IMG/VR virus record: IMGVR_UViG_3300032516_000016
Location: 1-64,000 of that record
DNA length: 64,000 nt
Reading direction: 5' to 3' (one strand)
Origin: a virus
A model generated the notes under the pieces. The model was not told the origin of the DNA. It ran no database searches and was given only the letters and a program-made list of their open reading frames with translations. Both the position numbers and the translations under genes were made by a program. Below, piece after piece: positions 7,622 to 16,637 of this stretch. Within the stretch, counting starts at the first letter, position 1. The number at the start of each line of letters is the position of its first letter.

Positions 7622-8350
7622 TTATTTCCTCCCGCAGAAGCAGAAATGCCTACCTAGGGTGCAAAGTTCCAGCATGTCATCGTACTCCAGTTGAAGTCGC
7701 TTCGCGACTTCTTTTGGATCTTGCATTTTGATCTGGGTGAGAACGCGGGTGATGAAGTAGTAGATGCCTAGCGTGGATTGATGGGTGTTGTTGTTGAACT
7801 TTTTCCACACATGATCTATCACATCTTCATCCAGGTCCAGATTCTCTTTCATCAAGGTTAAGGGGGCCACGTCGAACATGGCACGCATTTTATCCAGCTG
7901 TTCCGTTCCTTCCGCCCTCCCTTCGCAGCAGATGAAGTAACCACCCGGTGCTAATGCCTCCCAAATCGCATCTATTAATGCGATTTGATCGGCCTTTGTT
8001 GGCAGGTTGATCAGGCAGCGGGCTGAGATGATCATGTCGTAAGTGTTTCGTTTTTCCAGTTCTCTTACATCCATTTGAGCGAAATGCAACTCTTCTTGTT
8101 CCAGTTGTTTTGCAAGGGTTATCATCTCCTCGGATGAATCGATGCCCCATGTCATTGATGCATAATTCGCCCATCTTCTCGTTCTCCGTCCGTTCCCGCA
8201 TCCTACATCCAGTATGCGGTCAGGTTGGATCTGGTCAAGCGCACCCTCGATGAAATCATTCTCCAAATCGACCAGGGCATGGTCGGTGTGCGCACCGTAC
8301 TCCGAGTCTCCGAACTCAAGTGCTTTCTTGTCCCATGGATTTTCGGTCAT
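7622..8350 (-). CDS. Class I SAM-dependent methyltransferase
   Basis: The 242-residue protein has the canonical SAM-binding motif I (ILDVGCGNG), motif II acidic residue (TWGIDSSEEMI) and a LAPGGYFICCEG post-motif III strand. The fold resembles small-molecule or glycan methyltransferases. In a sugar operon it may O- or N-methylate a sugar or glycopeptide (inference). The start was set at 8350, directly after the upstream stop; a GTG-free alternative ATG at 8368 would add six residues and overlap the upstream gene. Confidence 0.8.
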   Translation of the reverse strand: MTENPWDKKALEFGDSEYGAHTDHALVDLENDFIEGALDQIQPDRILDVGCGNGRRTRRWANYASMTWGIDSSEEMITLAKQLEQEELHFAQMDVRELEKRNTYDMIISARCLINLPTKADQIALIDAIWEALAPGGYFICCEGRAEGTEQLDKMRAMFDVAPLTLMKENLDLDEDVIDHVWKKFNNNTHQSTLGIYYFITRVLTQIKMQDPKEVAKRLQLEYDDMLELCTLGRHFCFCGRK

Positions 8351-8354
8351 CGGC

Positions 8355-8786
8355 TTACCTTGGCACATCTCCCAGGATGGCTGGCTTTTTGCCAGACTTG
8401 TACTCAGCTATCTCGGGGTCTATGCCGAATTTCATCATGTATTCGTACTTGTTGAACAACCCTGAGCCATTGCCTGGGCGATAGAGCGTGGTACCAGCTT
8501 GCGTGACGTGTCCGGCGGGCATCACCGCTTGCGTATCATCCAGCATCGGCACACATCCTTCGAGCCACCCGCCTTCGGCATCCATGGTTGCAATGAATTC
8601 CTTGAACAGCTCCTCGGTCGAGATGATGTCCGGTAGGATCATCACGTGACTGCATTCTGGACATCCTATCAATGCTTGATTTCCAGTTTGTTTTTTCCTT
8701 AATACAGCACGCTTCATTTTCTCATCATCTAATACAACTTCTTTATCGCATCCCATGTTAGGGCAAAGTGTACGAATTGATTTCAT
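8355..8786 (-). CDS. Zinc-binding hypothetical protein
   Basis: The 143-residue protein has N-terminal cysteines spaced like a zinc ribbon (CPNMGC near residue 8, CPEC near residue 42). It then has an acidic helix and a Gly-rich tail. Its base composition changes from AT-rich at the 5' end to GC-rich at the 3' end. Function unknown. Confidence 0.6.
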   Translation of the reverse strand: MKSIRTLCPNMGCDKEVVLDDEKMKRAVLRKKQTGNQALIGCPECSHVMILPDIISTEELFKEFIATMDAEGGWLEGCVPMLDDTQAVMPAGHVTQAGTTLYRPGNGSGLFNKYEYMMKFGIDPEIAEYKSGKKPAILGDVPR

Positions 8787-9316
8787 ATCTCCACCATCTC
8801 CGTTCCTGACCAGGCATCATGTTCTTGCTTGTTGATCTTCGTTAGACGCGAACTAGCACGTTTCATCCATTTCACCATTTCCTGAAACATCTTCTCTTCT
8901 ACAAGTTCACCTATACGTATGATTAGTGTAACACTATCTGGTACTTTTAACAACACTTCGTTTCTATATGTTTTATGAAATGCTGGTTTATCATTTAGAT
9001 ATTTTTTTGGCAATTCCGTGATATCTAACACATTTTCGAATCCCAAAATCTTTCTCCACTTCACCTCATTCACCATAATCTTCTCAGTCAGTATCTTAGC
9101 AGATCTGGATTTCACAGGTTCCAAATCCTTCTCATCATACCACCACAAATCATGTTCTCCTTCTGCTTTAGGCACTTTTAGACCGATGGGTGATACTGGA
9201 TTGTCATTAATTTCCTTTATTTCATATATATTTCCTATCGTGTGTATCATTTCATGTACGTAATCGTTGTCATTCAAGGGAACACTTTTCACTCTGACCT
9301 TATCGCCTGCTTTCAT
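8783..9316 (-). CDS. Hypothetical protein with SH3/KOW-like N-terminus
   Basis: The 177-residue protein begins MKAGDKVRVKS, and a small beta-barrel of about 70 residues (ending WWYDEKDLEPV) resembles SH3-like or KOW-type domains. The rest is helical and basic. The gene is clearly AT-rich compared with its neighbours. Function unknown. Confidence 0.6.
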   Translation of the reverse strand: MKAGDKVRVKSVPLNDNDYVHEMIHTIGNIYEIKEINDNPVSPIGLKVPKAEGEHDLWWYDEKDLEPVKSRSAKILTEKIMVNEVKWRKILGFENVLDITELPKKYLNDKPAFHKTYRNEVLLKVPDSVTLIIRIGELVEEKMFQEMVKWMKRASSRLTKINKQEHDAWSGTEMVEI

Positions 9317-9326
9317 GTCATACCCC

Positions 9327-9356
9327 AGAGTCCCGGCCCCGCAGGGCCGGGACTCT
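9327..9356 (-). terminator. 13-bp GC hairpin with UGCG tetraloop between operon genes
   Basis: The stem pairs 9327-9339 with 9344-9356 perfectly. On the transcribed (minus) strand the loop is TGCG closed by C-G. It lies immediately after the stop of the 9357 gene and 11 nt before the start of the 8783 gene. There is no T-run, so it could be an internal attenuator or mRNA-processing and stability element. Confidence 0.55.
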
Positions 9357-9593
9357 CTAGGCCACCACGAAGTTCTGCTTGATCTTCTTCTCTTTTACCA
9401 GAGTCTTGATCGCTACCTTTGCGACCCTGTCGCTTACCCCCGCGTTCACCAATTCGTCAATGGTGCCCTTGCCACCCATGATCAGCTCGAATACCTGGAA
9501 CTTCTCGCTCCATGTTACGACGGGCGCTCTCTCTGTCGTTACCTTCGGTGCAGGTTGTGCAACCGGTTTCTTTGTCTCGAATTTAGCTTCCAT
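9357..9593 (-). CDS. Small winged-helix/DNA-binding-like protein
   Basis: The 78-residue protein has a Pro-rich N-terminal tail, then a helix-turn-helix-like segment (GKGTIDELVNAGVSDRVAKVAIKTLVKEKKI) similar to a winged-helix core. It overlaps the upstream glycosyltransferase-like gene by 11 nt. A regulatory role is an inference. Confidence 0.6.
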   Translation of the reverse strand: MEAKFETKKPVAQPAPKVTTERAPVVTWSEKFQVFELIMGGKGTIDELVNAGVSDRVAKVAIKTLVKEKKIKQNFVVA

Positions 9594-10578
9594 TTTCCAT
9601 CATCTCATTCCATCGCGCTAAGGCGTGCGTATAGTCATAGTACTTTACTGAGTCCTGCGCGTTATCTGCGCATAGTTGCATGAACTCCCCATCGTTCAAG
9701 AGCTTGCGTAACAAGTTCTCCATCGTTTGGTCATCCACTGGGTCGCACACGAGCAACGGGAACAATCGACGCATTGCGGAGATCGTGTTGCTCCCCACGG
9801 TCGGCACGCCGAGCGCGGCGGCATCAACGACGCCGCGTCCGTAGGTGTGCTGAGGTGTTACATCCATGTTAAGGTAGCTCTTTGCAAGTAGTTGCATGTA
9901 GTTAGGGTAATCCAACCGATCAACTATGTCATCGAAGTATCCATCTATTGCAACTGGTGGTCTGCCATCCAGATGGAAGTTCATCAGTACTGTTGATAGC
10001 TCGAACTCTTTGCGCAGTTTTCTTGTAGCGTAGAATCCATATTCCCATGTATTTAGGTATCTGTGATGTTGACACGAGATTACATGAGCTTCTGGTACAG
10101 GCTTGCGATAGCATTTGGCAATTGTCCATACATCCACCGGATGAGGGATACACCAAATTTTTCGGCCAGTATGTCTTTCTAATCTACTAGCAGCAAATTC
10201 TTCTACATGGAATATAAAGTCAGCGCTCAAAGCCATCTTCTCGAATATGAAGAAGTCCATTGTCGAGAACATGTCAACAGCGTGATCCACGTTCATCACG
10301 ATCTTGGTATCGGAGCTGCCCAGTACGTCGCGAATTGCCGCGACGTAGCTCGCGTTGCCAGGAGTGTAGTTGACGTGGATCACGTCATAGTGTTCCATGA
10401 ATTCGCGAGTTAGGTTCGACGAAAATGTTCCTTCGCCTTCAAATCGCTTGAACACTTCGGTCCATGCGAACAGACCGCTCATCATTAGCGGCCATTTCTT
10501 CTGGCCGTCGTTCTCCGGTATAGTCGGATGCATTACTCGACCTATTGGGTCGAGTCCTGAGAACAAGCAGTATTTCAT
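9583..10578 (-). CDS. Glycosyltransferase-like protein (GT-B type)
   Basis: The 331-residue protein has the outline of a GT-B glycosyltransferase: an N-terminal Rossmann half with DVIHVNYTPGN and NVDHAVDMFS, and a C-terminal half with TYGRGVVDAAALGVPTVGSN, which resembles the donor-binding region of GT1/GT4 enzymes. The usual EX7E motif is weak. It probably transfers a sugar from a nucleotide donor made by the neighbouring epimerase and aminotransferase pathway (inference). Confidence 0.72.
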   Translation of the reverse strand: MKYCLFSGLDPIGRVMHPTIPENDGQKKWPLMMSGLFAWTEVFKRFEGEGTFSSNLTREFMEHYDVIHVNYTPGNASYVAAIRDVLGSSDTKIVMNVDHAVDMFSTMDFFIFEKMALSADFIFHVEEFAASRLERHTGRKIWCIPHPVDVWTIAKCYRKPVPEAHVISCQHHRYLNTWEYGFYATRKLRKEFELSTVLMNFHLDGRPPVAIDGYFDDIVDRLDYPNYMQLLAKSYLNMDVTPQHTYGRGVVDAAALGVPTVGSNTISAMRRLFPLLVCDPVDDQTMENLLRKLLNDGEFMQLCADNAQDSVKYYDYTHALARWNEMMENGS

Positions 10579-11090
10579 TTAGTTCCTCCAAAATTCAGTC
10601 TAGCGAATTTTCCAAAGTGCAATGTTGCTGCTTCATCATACTTTTTTGCCGCGTCCAGTTCATTCTCGAAATATCCTAGATGAATTTTTTTATCATTTAC
10701 TCTGATTTGTGCTGTCCAGTTATTACCTCGTTTATACCATGTCACTCCTTTGTATATTGAAGATACATGTAATTGTTTTTTTACATTTGAGCAATTTTCT
10801 TGATGAGTTGATAGACGTAAATTCGATATCGTGTTATTTAATGGATTTCCATCTATGTGATCAATTTCTAGTTCATGTGGTATTTCTTTATTTGTTTTTT
10901 GTTCCCATATAACACGATGTAATTTTATCGTGGTCGGTCTATTTGTTTCACTTATTAACCGTCTCCTTCCTACATAATATGATCCTTGATCATGATGTTT
11001 CATTGCTTGCCATTTCCATTGTGATAGATAATCATATAATATATCATCTACCAATGTTGTTTTTTCTTGAGTTAATTTAATTTCCATCAT
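10575..11090 (-). CDS. HNH homing endonuclease with AP2 DNA-binding domain
   Basis: The 171-residue protein has an HNH core of the HNH_3 type (LHRVIWEQ, ELEIDHIDGNPLNN, NLRLSTHQENC) and a C-terminal AP2/ERF-like domain (YKGVTWYKRGNNWTAQIRV, LGYFENELDAAKKYDEAA). This combination is common in free-standing homing endonucleases of phages and archaeal elements. It cuts DNA and spreads by repair copying. The gene is AT-rich, unlike the adjoining GC-rich sequence, and is inserted in frame between two sugar genes, which fits recent arrival. The ATG at 11090 overlaps the upstream stop. Confidence 0.88.
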   Translation of the reverse strand: MMEIKLTQEKTTLVDDILYDYLSQWKWQAMKHHDQGSYYVGRRRLISETNRPTTIKLHRVIWEQKTNKEIPHELEIDHIDGNPLNNTISNLRLSTHQENCSNVKKQLHVSSIYKGVTWYKRGNNWTAQIRVNDKKIHLGYFENELDAAKKYDEAATLHFGKFARLNFGGTK

Positions 11091-12028
11091 CAAATCCTAC
11101 CTTTTAACGCCCAATTTATCCAATGCATCCAACGTTTGCATACCACCTCAGCTTTATAATATCTTAATATACACTCTTTTCTACTGGTGGTGAACTCATG
11201 AGTTTTGTTTTTCTCTATAGTTATTGCTTCACTTAATGCATCTTTTATTGATCCATTTGATCGTACATCCCCATTATATGATCTCGTGTAATCATATAAT
11301 TCAGGATGTATAGAATAATACCAGGAGCTATATGGTCCCACTGGCGTTGAATCCATATAACATCCTTCCGCAGTATTCATCCCTGGTGCTTTGTACGGGC
11401 TAGGGGGGTCCAGGATGATGTGCGCCCTGGCCTTCGCGGCAATCGTGTCACGCCACGATTTACCGGACACCACCTCGAACTTGATGCTTAGTTCATCTAT
11501 CTGCTTCTTGGCCTCTTCGATGAACTGTTGCTTCTTTGCGGTTACGGCGCAGCACACGGTAAGTTCCGAATTCTTCGGAATTCCTCGGGTCAAGGTATCG
11601 ATCTCATCCACGTCGATGATCAGGCTTTCGAAGAATGCGGTTGCTATCAGGTTCGGGGTTATCGTTTGATCCGTGGCCGGGGGCACTATGAGCGTGTGGC
11701 CTCGGAGCTGGTTTACCAGGTTGCTCCCGGTTGCTGCACGCAGTGGCGATCCCAGGCCGTGAATGCACGAGTTTCGTGCATTCACGTACTTACGCAACTC
11801 GCCCCCGCCCAGGTACTGATCCTGCATGATGAAGAAGTCGGTGTTCTTGGCGAAATCAATTACTTCGTCATCGCTTACGTGCCCTGCTACCCAATCCGTC
11901 TTGTACCCCAGGTAGCTCTCGGCCATCGTTAGTGACTTGGCATCCCACCCCAAGTGATCACGCATGGCCTTGGCGAGTAGATAGCCCTGCGCACCGGAAT
12001 CCATGCTTGAAATGTACAGTACCCTCAT
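11090..12028 (-). CDS. Glycosyltransferase-like protein
   Basis: The 312-residue protein starts MRVLYISSMDSGAQGYLLAKAMRDHLGW, a Rossmann-type start typical of GT-B enzymes, and contains FFIMQDQYLGGGELRKYV and ILDPPSPYKAPGMNTAEGCYMDSTPVG, comparable to the C-terminal donor site. Its start at 12028 overlaps the upstream TGA; a 21-residue longer frame is less likely. Base composition changes sharply near 11390, GC-rich upstream and AT-rich downstream, inside the one gene. It is the second transferase of the sugar operon. Confidence 0.65.
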   Translation of the reverse strand: MRVLYISSMDSGAQGYLLAKAMRDHLGWDAKSLTMAESYLGYKTDWVAGHVSDDEVIDFAKNTDFFIMQDQYLGGGELRKYVNARNSCIHGLGSPLRAATGSNLVNQLRGHTLIVPPATDQTITPNLIATAFFESLIIDVDEIDTLTRGIPKNSELTVCCAVTAKKQQFIEEAKKQIDELSIKFEVVSGKSWRDTIAAKARAHIILDPPSPYKAPGMNTAEGCYMDSTPVGPYSSWYYSIHPELYDYTRSYNGDVRSNGSIKDALSEAITIEKNKTHEFTTSRKECILRYYKAEVVCKRWMHWINWALKGRI

Positions 12029-12294
12029 GCCCAAGTCCATCCTTTTGCTTCCAGATCTTTGACCATCTGTATCTGTTCCGCGATTGACCATCTGTCCATG
12101 TCTATTTCACCGTGTGCAGTTCGTGTTTTGTACCCAGACCAATCTTGTAAGTCATACTTTATCATCACGCTCGGAACGTAGCCGGTTGGCCGTATAGTCT
12201 CGAACTCTTTCCACGCCTCATCTATCGGCAAGCCCACGATCTTTACCTTTAGCACCATTGGTGTCCAGGTAGTAATGTGTTTTCTCATCGTCAT
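12025..12294 (-). CDS. Hypothetical protein, second gene of the sugar operon
   Basis: The start is placed at 12294, where the ATG overlaps the upstream TGA, giving 89 residues. The sequence begins MTMRKHITTWTPMVLKVKIV and ends with an amphipathic helix (SIAEQIQMVKDLEAKGWTWA). Function unknown. Confidence 0.6.
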   Translation of the reverse strand: MTMRKHITTWTPMVLKVKIVGLPIDEAWKEFETIRPTGYVPSVMIKYDLQDWSGYKTRTAHGEIDMDRWSIAEQIQMVKDLEAKGWTWA

Positions 12295-12542
12295 GTTTTC
12301 CTCGCATTTCGGTTCCTGTAGCATACTTTGATCATCCTTCTCACGCACTCGAAGCTCTCCTCGATCTCCTCATCTTTAAGCTCGCGCGGCGGCAGTATCA
12401 CAAGCAAATCAGTCTCCAGGATCTCCATGTTCTGCCCCGGCGTCACGCCTTCAGTTCTCACCCACTCCAGGGGTAATGCTATTCGCATTGACCCGCCACT
12501 TTTCACTGCATCTCTCTCATGTATCCTCATTAGTGTACCCAT
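12291..12542 (-). CDS. SpoVT/AbrB-type DNA-binding regulator
   Basis: The 83-residue protein contains a swapped-hairpin AbrB domain (SGGSMRIALPLEWVRTEGV, then LLVILPP). AbrB dimers bind DNA and often act as transition-state regulators or antitoxins. It is the first gene of the long minus-strand operon, so autoregulation is plausible. The ATG at 12542 lies about 35 nt from the TATA box; the upstream in-frame ATG at 12563 sits too close to the box to be used. Confidence 0.8.
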   Translation of the reverse strand: MGTLMRIHERDAVKSGGSMRIALPLEWVRTEGVTPGQNMEILETDLLVILPPRELKDEEIEESFECVRRMIKVCYRNRNARKT

Positions 12543-12570
12543 AACTGTCTCCGCTTTACACACTACTTGT

Positions 12571-12583
12571 TAGTATATAATGG
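12571..12583. promoter_or_regulatory. Divergent TATA box (TAGTATATAATGG)
   Basis: A near-symmetrical TATA element lies between the AbrB gene start (12542, minus) and the first gene of the virion-type operon (12635, plus). It can serve both directions and would place the large operons on each side under linked control. Confidence 0.65.
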
Positions 12584-12634
12584 TGTTCCTCGGTGTACCA
12601 AATAGCTAAATTCTATCGATGTCAGTACACTTTT

Positions 12635-13660
12635 ATGTCTTTCGTAATGCCGCAACGGGCGAGGTACCCCCCAGAATCCGTCACGGAGGCCCAACGCACC
12701 ATTGCCGTAGGAGTTGGCGATAGCCAACTCGCATCGTATCTGGTTGACCCGTTTTATGCTCAGGTTGAGCAGCTTCACTTCGATACGCTTACTGGTCCCG
12801 CTGACGTGATGATTGGTACTGATGGGTATGCCGAGAAGTTACGTATCCGCAATAACGCGATATTCCCGAATTGGAATCGCGAGTTTCCCGCGAAGATCGT
12901 TGCACAACGCAGCATCGAGATCCGGGCCAGGGCGCAGCTCGCTGCGATTGCGAACTTCTACAGCAGGTATAACATCACGGTCAGGCGACCCTACATTATT
13001 GACAAGATCATCATGGGTCTGGATCTCACGGCTGAAGAAGAGGATATTGCGGTGAACTTGCTCGGTGACAAGGCTAACCCGATTGACCTGTACGACAGGT
13101 TGAATATTGGTGTACTGCCGAACCAATCGTGCTTCAACTACATGAGCCTCCTGGGTGACGAGATCCTGGATACCTTTGATGACCAGATCTTCTCTGTCAC
13201 GCGCACGATCGTGCCACTCGCTGCCTCCGATAAGCCTCACGCTGCTCCCAACGTGGTTGGAAATTTCCTCAATCCGCCTTACCAGAAAGAGGTATGGGTG
13301 CTGCTCGGTGTCTGGATCGATTGGCCGCATTTGCCGGTCGCGAACGACTCGTACATCACTATTGACAGAGACGACGACTCGGACTATATGAAGCTTGATG
13401 TCACGGCTCTGCCTAGGAATCACCTTGTGCGGTGCTACGTTCCCTTCATAGAGGAGCTGCGGGTGTACCTGGAATCCGCCACCGGCTCGGCCACCGAAGA
13501 CATAGGCGTAGGCTATGTTTACGGATGCCGCAACATGAGCATAATTGATCATGAGCTGTGGGATGTACCTTACAACTCGCAGGTTGAACGCAATGAGGCA
13601 CTCAAGCTCGTTGAGCGGTATGGCATGAAGAACATGATGAAGGCCGGTCTGGTGCTGTAA
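12635..13660 (+). CDS. Candidate virion structural protein, first gene of the fibre cassette
   Basis: The 341-residue protein has no signal peptide or membrane segment and a mixed alpha/beta composition with conserved-looking blocks such as RIRNNAIFPNWNREFP and VWVLLGVWIDWPHLPVANDSY. As the promoter-proximal gene of the structural-type operon it could be a capsid, baseplate or tail protein; I cannot assign it. The start at ATG 12635 is preferred, with 12647 also possible; the GTG at 12593 is too near the TATA box. Confidence 0.65.
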   Translation: MSFVMPQRARYPPESVTEAQRTIAVGVGDSQLASYLVDPFYAQVEQLHFDTLTGPADVMIGTDGYAEKLRIRNNAIFPNWNREFPAKIVAQRSIEIRARAQLAAIANFYSRYNITVRRPYIIDKIIMGLDLTAEEEDIAVNLLGDKANPIDLYDRLNIGVLPNQSCFNYMSLLGDEILDTFDDQIFSVTRTIVPLAASDKPHAAPNVVGNFLNPPYQKEVWVLLGVWIDWPHLPVANDSYITIDRDDDSDYMKLDVTALPRNHLVRCYVPFIEELRVYLESATGSATEDIGVGYVYGCRNMSIIDHELWDVPYNSQVERNEALKLVERYGMKNMMKAGLVL

Positions 13661-13662
13661 CT

Positions 13663-14115
13663 ATGGCTCTACCGCATCCAACTGCGAAGGAAGAGGCCAG
13701 CACCCCTCTTGTCGGCCATATTTTCTCTCGGTTTGATGTGATCCCTGCGTCTGGGGAAGTGTCATACTCGATCGCTAATGATAAGCGAGACGGGTTCGGT
13801 CGGCCTGGACGGACTGGGTATATCGTGAATGGGAGCATTGCGAATAATCTGTTCTTCCAAATCTCGTCGGATGGTGAGCAATTTTCCAACGAGATCACGT
13901 TGCCCGCGTTCGGTGCAGGGTTTCCGAATTTCGTTCGGATCATGTATGACGATGGTATCCTGATACACACGGTTCGATTCCGGGGCACCATCGGTCAGCC
14001 CTACGGGCTGGTCGTGGCACCTGGCCGGGAGCCGGAGGGGTTCATCCCGCAGTTCGCTCCGTCTCTTGGTGAAGCCGGGCCGCTTCGCAAGATGGGAAGG
14101 GGTAAAGTCAAGTGA
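13663..14115 (+). CDS. Small beta-rich structural-type protein
   Basis: The 150-residue protein starts 3 nt after the upstream stop. Residues 25-110 (including DKRDGFGRPGRTGYIVNG and MYDDGILIHTVRFRG) match the same region of the next gene (DDRKQGFGVPAKSLVIQN, PDDGVLISYAIVWSD), so they are tandem paralogues. The predicted fold is a beta-sandwich. It probably forms part of a fibre or adaptor (inference). Confidence 0.65.
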   Translation: MALPHPTAKEEASTPLVGHIFSRFDVIPASGEVSYSIANDKRDGFGRPGRTGYIVNGSIANNLFFQISSDGEQFSNEITLPAFGAGFPNFVRIMYDDGILIHTVRFRGTIGQPYGLVVAPGREPEGFIPQFAPSLGEAGPLRKMGRGKVK

Positions 14116-14543
14116 TCAAGAAGGTTGAATACAGGCACAACCCGTTTGTGATCAACCGATATGCATTCAAGCTAGGTGGCCCTAACGACCTGTACCAGAT
14201 CGATTTCATAGACGATCGCAAGCAGGGGTTTGGCGTGCCCGCCAAATCCCTTGTGATACAGAATATCGGAGGAGGGGTGGCAGGAGATTACCTTCACGTG
14301 CAGTATGCCGAGAAGAAGCAACACTTCAGCCCGGAAGTGTCCCTGTACGAAGGTGAGCGACTGATCATCAAGCCAGATGATGGCGTGCTGATAAGTTACG
14401 CCATCGTGTGGTCGGACAGCAGGGATCTCGCGTTCTCGCTCGTCGCGACTCCCGGCCTGTGGACCTGGAAGGAGCTGGTGGACTTGGGGTATATCAAGAC
14501 CAGGGAAGTCACCGTCGATCCACTTAACGAGGTGGCATTTTAG
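14112..14543 (+). CDS. Small beta-rich structural-type protein, paralogue of the previous gene
   Basis: The 143-residue protein overlaps both neighbours. It shares the D-x-R-x-G-F-G-x-P and DDG-[IV]-LI patterns with the preceding protein. The C-terminus (TWKELVDLGYIKTREVTVD) is different. A role as a tail or fibre adaptor is inferred from the cluster. Confidence 0.65.
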   Translation: MIKKVEYRHNPFVINRYAFKLGGPNDLYQIDFIDDRKQGFGVPAKSLVIQNIGGGVAGDYLHVQYAEKKQHFSPEVSLYEGERLIIKPDDGVLISYAIVWSDSRDLAFSLVATPGLWTWKELVDLGYIKTREVTVDPLNEVAF

Positions 14544-14935
14544 TGGTCGAACTTGACTACTCGCCTGTGCGTCATCAAATTGATTCATTTGTGCAAAAGC
14601 CTACGGTGCTCACTACTCATGTAATCGCTGCACCACTAGTTCACTCATTTACGTTGCCACTTGGTATCATACGTCATGTTCAAATAGTGTTTCCCATTGG
14701 ATGCAATCGAAATGTTGTTATGCAAATATTTCATCACGGCAACCAATGGCTTCCTGGCAATTTGGCAAGCACATTTAGTGAGATGGGTCATAGTCATCCA
14801 ATTGAATTGGACGTGTACCGAGATGTGTGGGAAGGTCAGACAGATTTTGAAATTCGTGCGTGGGGAAATGGTGCATGTTATTGCAATCATGCTATACATG
14901 TATATTTCACATGTGAATTATCCGAGGTGCTATAA
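14543..14935 (+). CDS. Fibre-type protein, basic IGILRR domain without propeller
   Basis: The 130-residue protein carries the domain repeated in the next three genes: a TLPLGIIRHVQIVFPIGC strand set, an HHG loop, and a C-terminal WGNGACYCNHAIHVYF segment. It is AT-rich, in contrast to the GC-rich genes before it. It lacks the DLPD N-terminal tag. It is probably a small virion surface protein. Confidence 0.68.
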   Translation: MVELDYSPVRHQIDSFVQKPTVLTTHVIAAPLVHSFTLPLGIIRHVQIVFPIGCNRNVVMQIFHHGNQWLPGNLASTFSEMGHSHPIELDVYRDVWEGQTDFEIRAWGNGACYCNHAIHVYFTCELSEVL

Positions 14936-15336
14936 TGGTACTCGATTTGCCGGATGGATATGTGCGTGGTAATAATGAAGTTGATAAGTATGCTAAGGTT
15001 CTTCAAGTACTTACTACTAATGTCGTCGGGTTAAAAGCTACTTCTACATTTGATCTACCAATTGGTATTCTTCGCCGGATTGAAATTTATTTTCCATATG
15101 GCTGCCTTTACCATTTGTTTGCTACTGTCCATCAAGGCGCAACACTCGTTGTTCCTAATGCATTAAGTCCAGATATTTATGTAATTGGTAATGATAAATT
15201 ATTTGTTTTTGATATGTTTAAGTATATCACTCCTGCAACGGTTTCATATACCATCAGTGGTTGGAATGATGGCACATGTAATTGGAATCATAATATAAAT
15301 GTTAACATTTTGATTGAAAAAGTGGTGGTGCCGTAA
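14935..15336 (+). CDS. Fibre-type protein, DLPD tag plus IGILRR domain
   Basis: The 133-residue protein begins MVLDLPDGYVRGNNEVDKY, the N-terminal tag shared by later genes, and then has the domain FDLPIGILRRIEIYFPYGC...GWNDGTCNWNHNINVNILIEKVVV. In the next two genes a seven-bladed propeller is placed between exactly these two parts, so this gene shows the ancestral uninserted arrangement. One-base overlaps (TAATG-like) link it to its neighbours. Confidence 0.7.
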   Translation: MVLDLPDGYVRGNNEVDKYAKVLQVLTTNVVGLKATSTFDLPIGILRRIEIYFPYGCLYHLFATVHQGATLVVPNALSPDIYVIGNDKLFVFDMFKYITPATVSYTISGWNDGTCNWNHNINVNILIEKVVVP

Positions 15337-16631
15337 TGGTAAGTGACTTGCCAGATGGATATACACCGTTGAATAACCCAGTGGACAACTACGATTTCAA
15401 CATTTCCGTTGCTCCCTCCGATGCCCTCGGCATCAATTGGACTATTCGGGTGAGTGCCGCTGACAACTACTGGGCTTGCGTTTGCTACGGCAACGGCCTC
15501 TTCGTGGCCGTTTCGGTAACAGGCGTGGGTAACAGGGTGATGACATCACCCGATGGCATCGTTTGGACAATACGGGTGAGCGCAGCCGATAATGATTGGT
15601 ACAGCGTTTGCTATGGCAACGGCTTGTTCGTGGCAGTGGCGACGACCGGTGGTGCGAATCACGTGATGACCAGTGTGAATGGCATTGCTTGGACGTTGCA
15701 GGCTAGTGCAGCAGATATCGAGTGGCGGAGTGTCTGTTACGGAGGGGGGTTGTTTGTAGCTGTGGCACAGACCGGCGTAGGAAACCGTGTGATGACATCA
15801 CCGGATGGGATCATCTGGACCATAGGTGTCAGCGCTGCTAACAACAATTGGGTCAGTGTCTGCTATGGGAACGGGATGTTCGTTGCAGTAGCGACGTCTG
15901 GTGCAGGCAACCGGGTTATGACCAGCACTAACGGCTTGGCGTGGGTCATTCGTACCAGTGCCGCAAATAATGCCTGGCGCAGTGTCTGCTATGGCAATTG
16001 CCTGTTCGTCGCTGTCTCGACCACGGGAACTGCGCTTGTCGCAGATCGTGTGATGACATCTCCGGACGGCGTGTTGTGGACATTGCGTCTATGTGCTTCA
16101 ACTAATCAATGGATAAGTGTCTGCTACGCCAATGGCCTCTTCGTGGCTGTTGCGGGATCGGGTGTTGGCAATCGGGTGATGACATCTCCAGATGGTATCA
16201 CGTGGACAACACGTGTCAACCCAGTTGATAATGATTGGTATTTTGTCTGTTACGGCAATGGCGTGTTCGTGTCCGTTGCCAGCAATGGTGCTGGCAACAG
16301 GGCTATGTCTTCGAATATCAAGGTGCTTGCGATCACCTTGCCAATTGGCATACTCAGACGGGTGATGATAGACTTCCCGGATGGATGCAACAACCGGATA
16401 AGGGTAAACGTGCTACATGGTGCTGTGCAGATCATTCCGATTGATGTTGGTGGCGTGGGCACGTCGTATCACAGCTTTAACGATTTCATGCTCGACTTTA
16501 ACACGTTCCGTGTCATCGGGCCAAGTGGCACAGCGTTCACCCTCAACGGGTGGAATGACGGAGAAGCAGGAATCGATTGGTCACATGTGATATCGTTCAC
16601 GTTCATGATTGAGAGGGTGTCAGTTCCGTGA
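15336..16631 (+). CDS. Seven-bladed beta-propeller fibre protein
   Basis: The 431-residue protein has the DLPD tag (MVSDLPDGYTPLNN), then seven 42-residue units of the form WTIRVSAADNxW-x-x-VCYGNGLFVAVA-x-TGVGNRVMTSPDG, and then the IGILRR domain (TLPIGILRRVMIDFP...GWNDGEAGIDWSHVISFTFMIERV). Seven units of this length are the classic count for a closed propeller. The blades here are diverged from each other, so the array is old. Propellers at fibre tips often bind glycans or receptors; that role here is inferred. Confidence 0.82.
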   Translation: MVSDLPDGYTPLNNPVDNYDFNISVAPSDALGINWTIRVSAADNYWACVCYGNGLFVAVSVTGVGNRVMTSPDGIVWTIRVSAADNDWYSVCYGNGLFVAVATTGGANHVMTSVNGIAWTLQASAADIEWRSVCYGGGLFVAVAQTGVGNRVMTSPDGIIWTIGVSAANNNWVSVCYGNGMFVAVATSGAGNRVMTSTNGLAWVIRTSAANNAWRSVCYGNCLFVAVSTTGTALVADRVMTSPDGVLWTLRLCASTNQWISVCYANGLFVAVAGSGVGNRVMTSPDGITWTTRVNPVDNDWYFVCYGNGVFVSVASNGAGNRAMSSNIKVLAITLPIGILRRVMIDFPDGCNNRIRVNVLHGAVQIIPIDVGGVGTSYHSFNDFMLDFNTFRVIGPSGTAFTLNGWNDGEAGIDWSHVISFTFMIERVSVP

Positions 16632-16637
16632 GGTTTT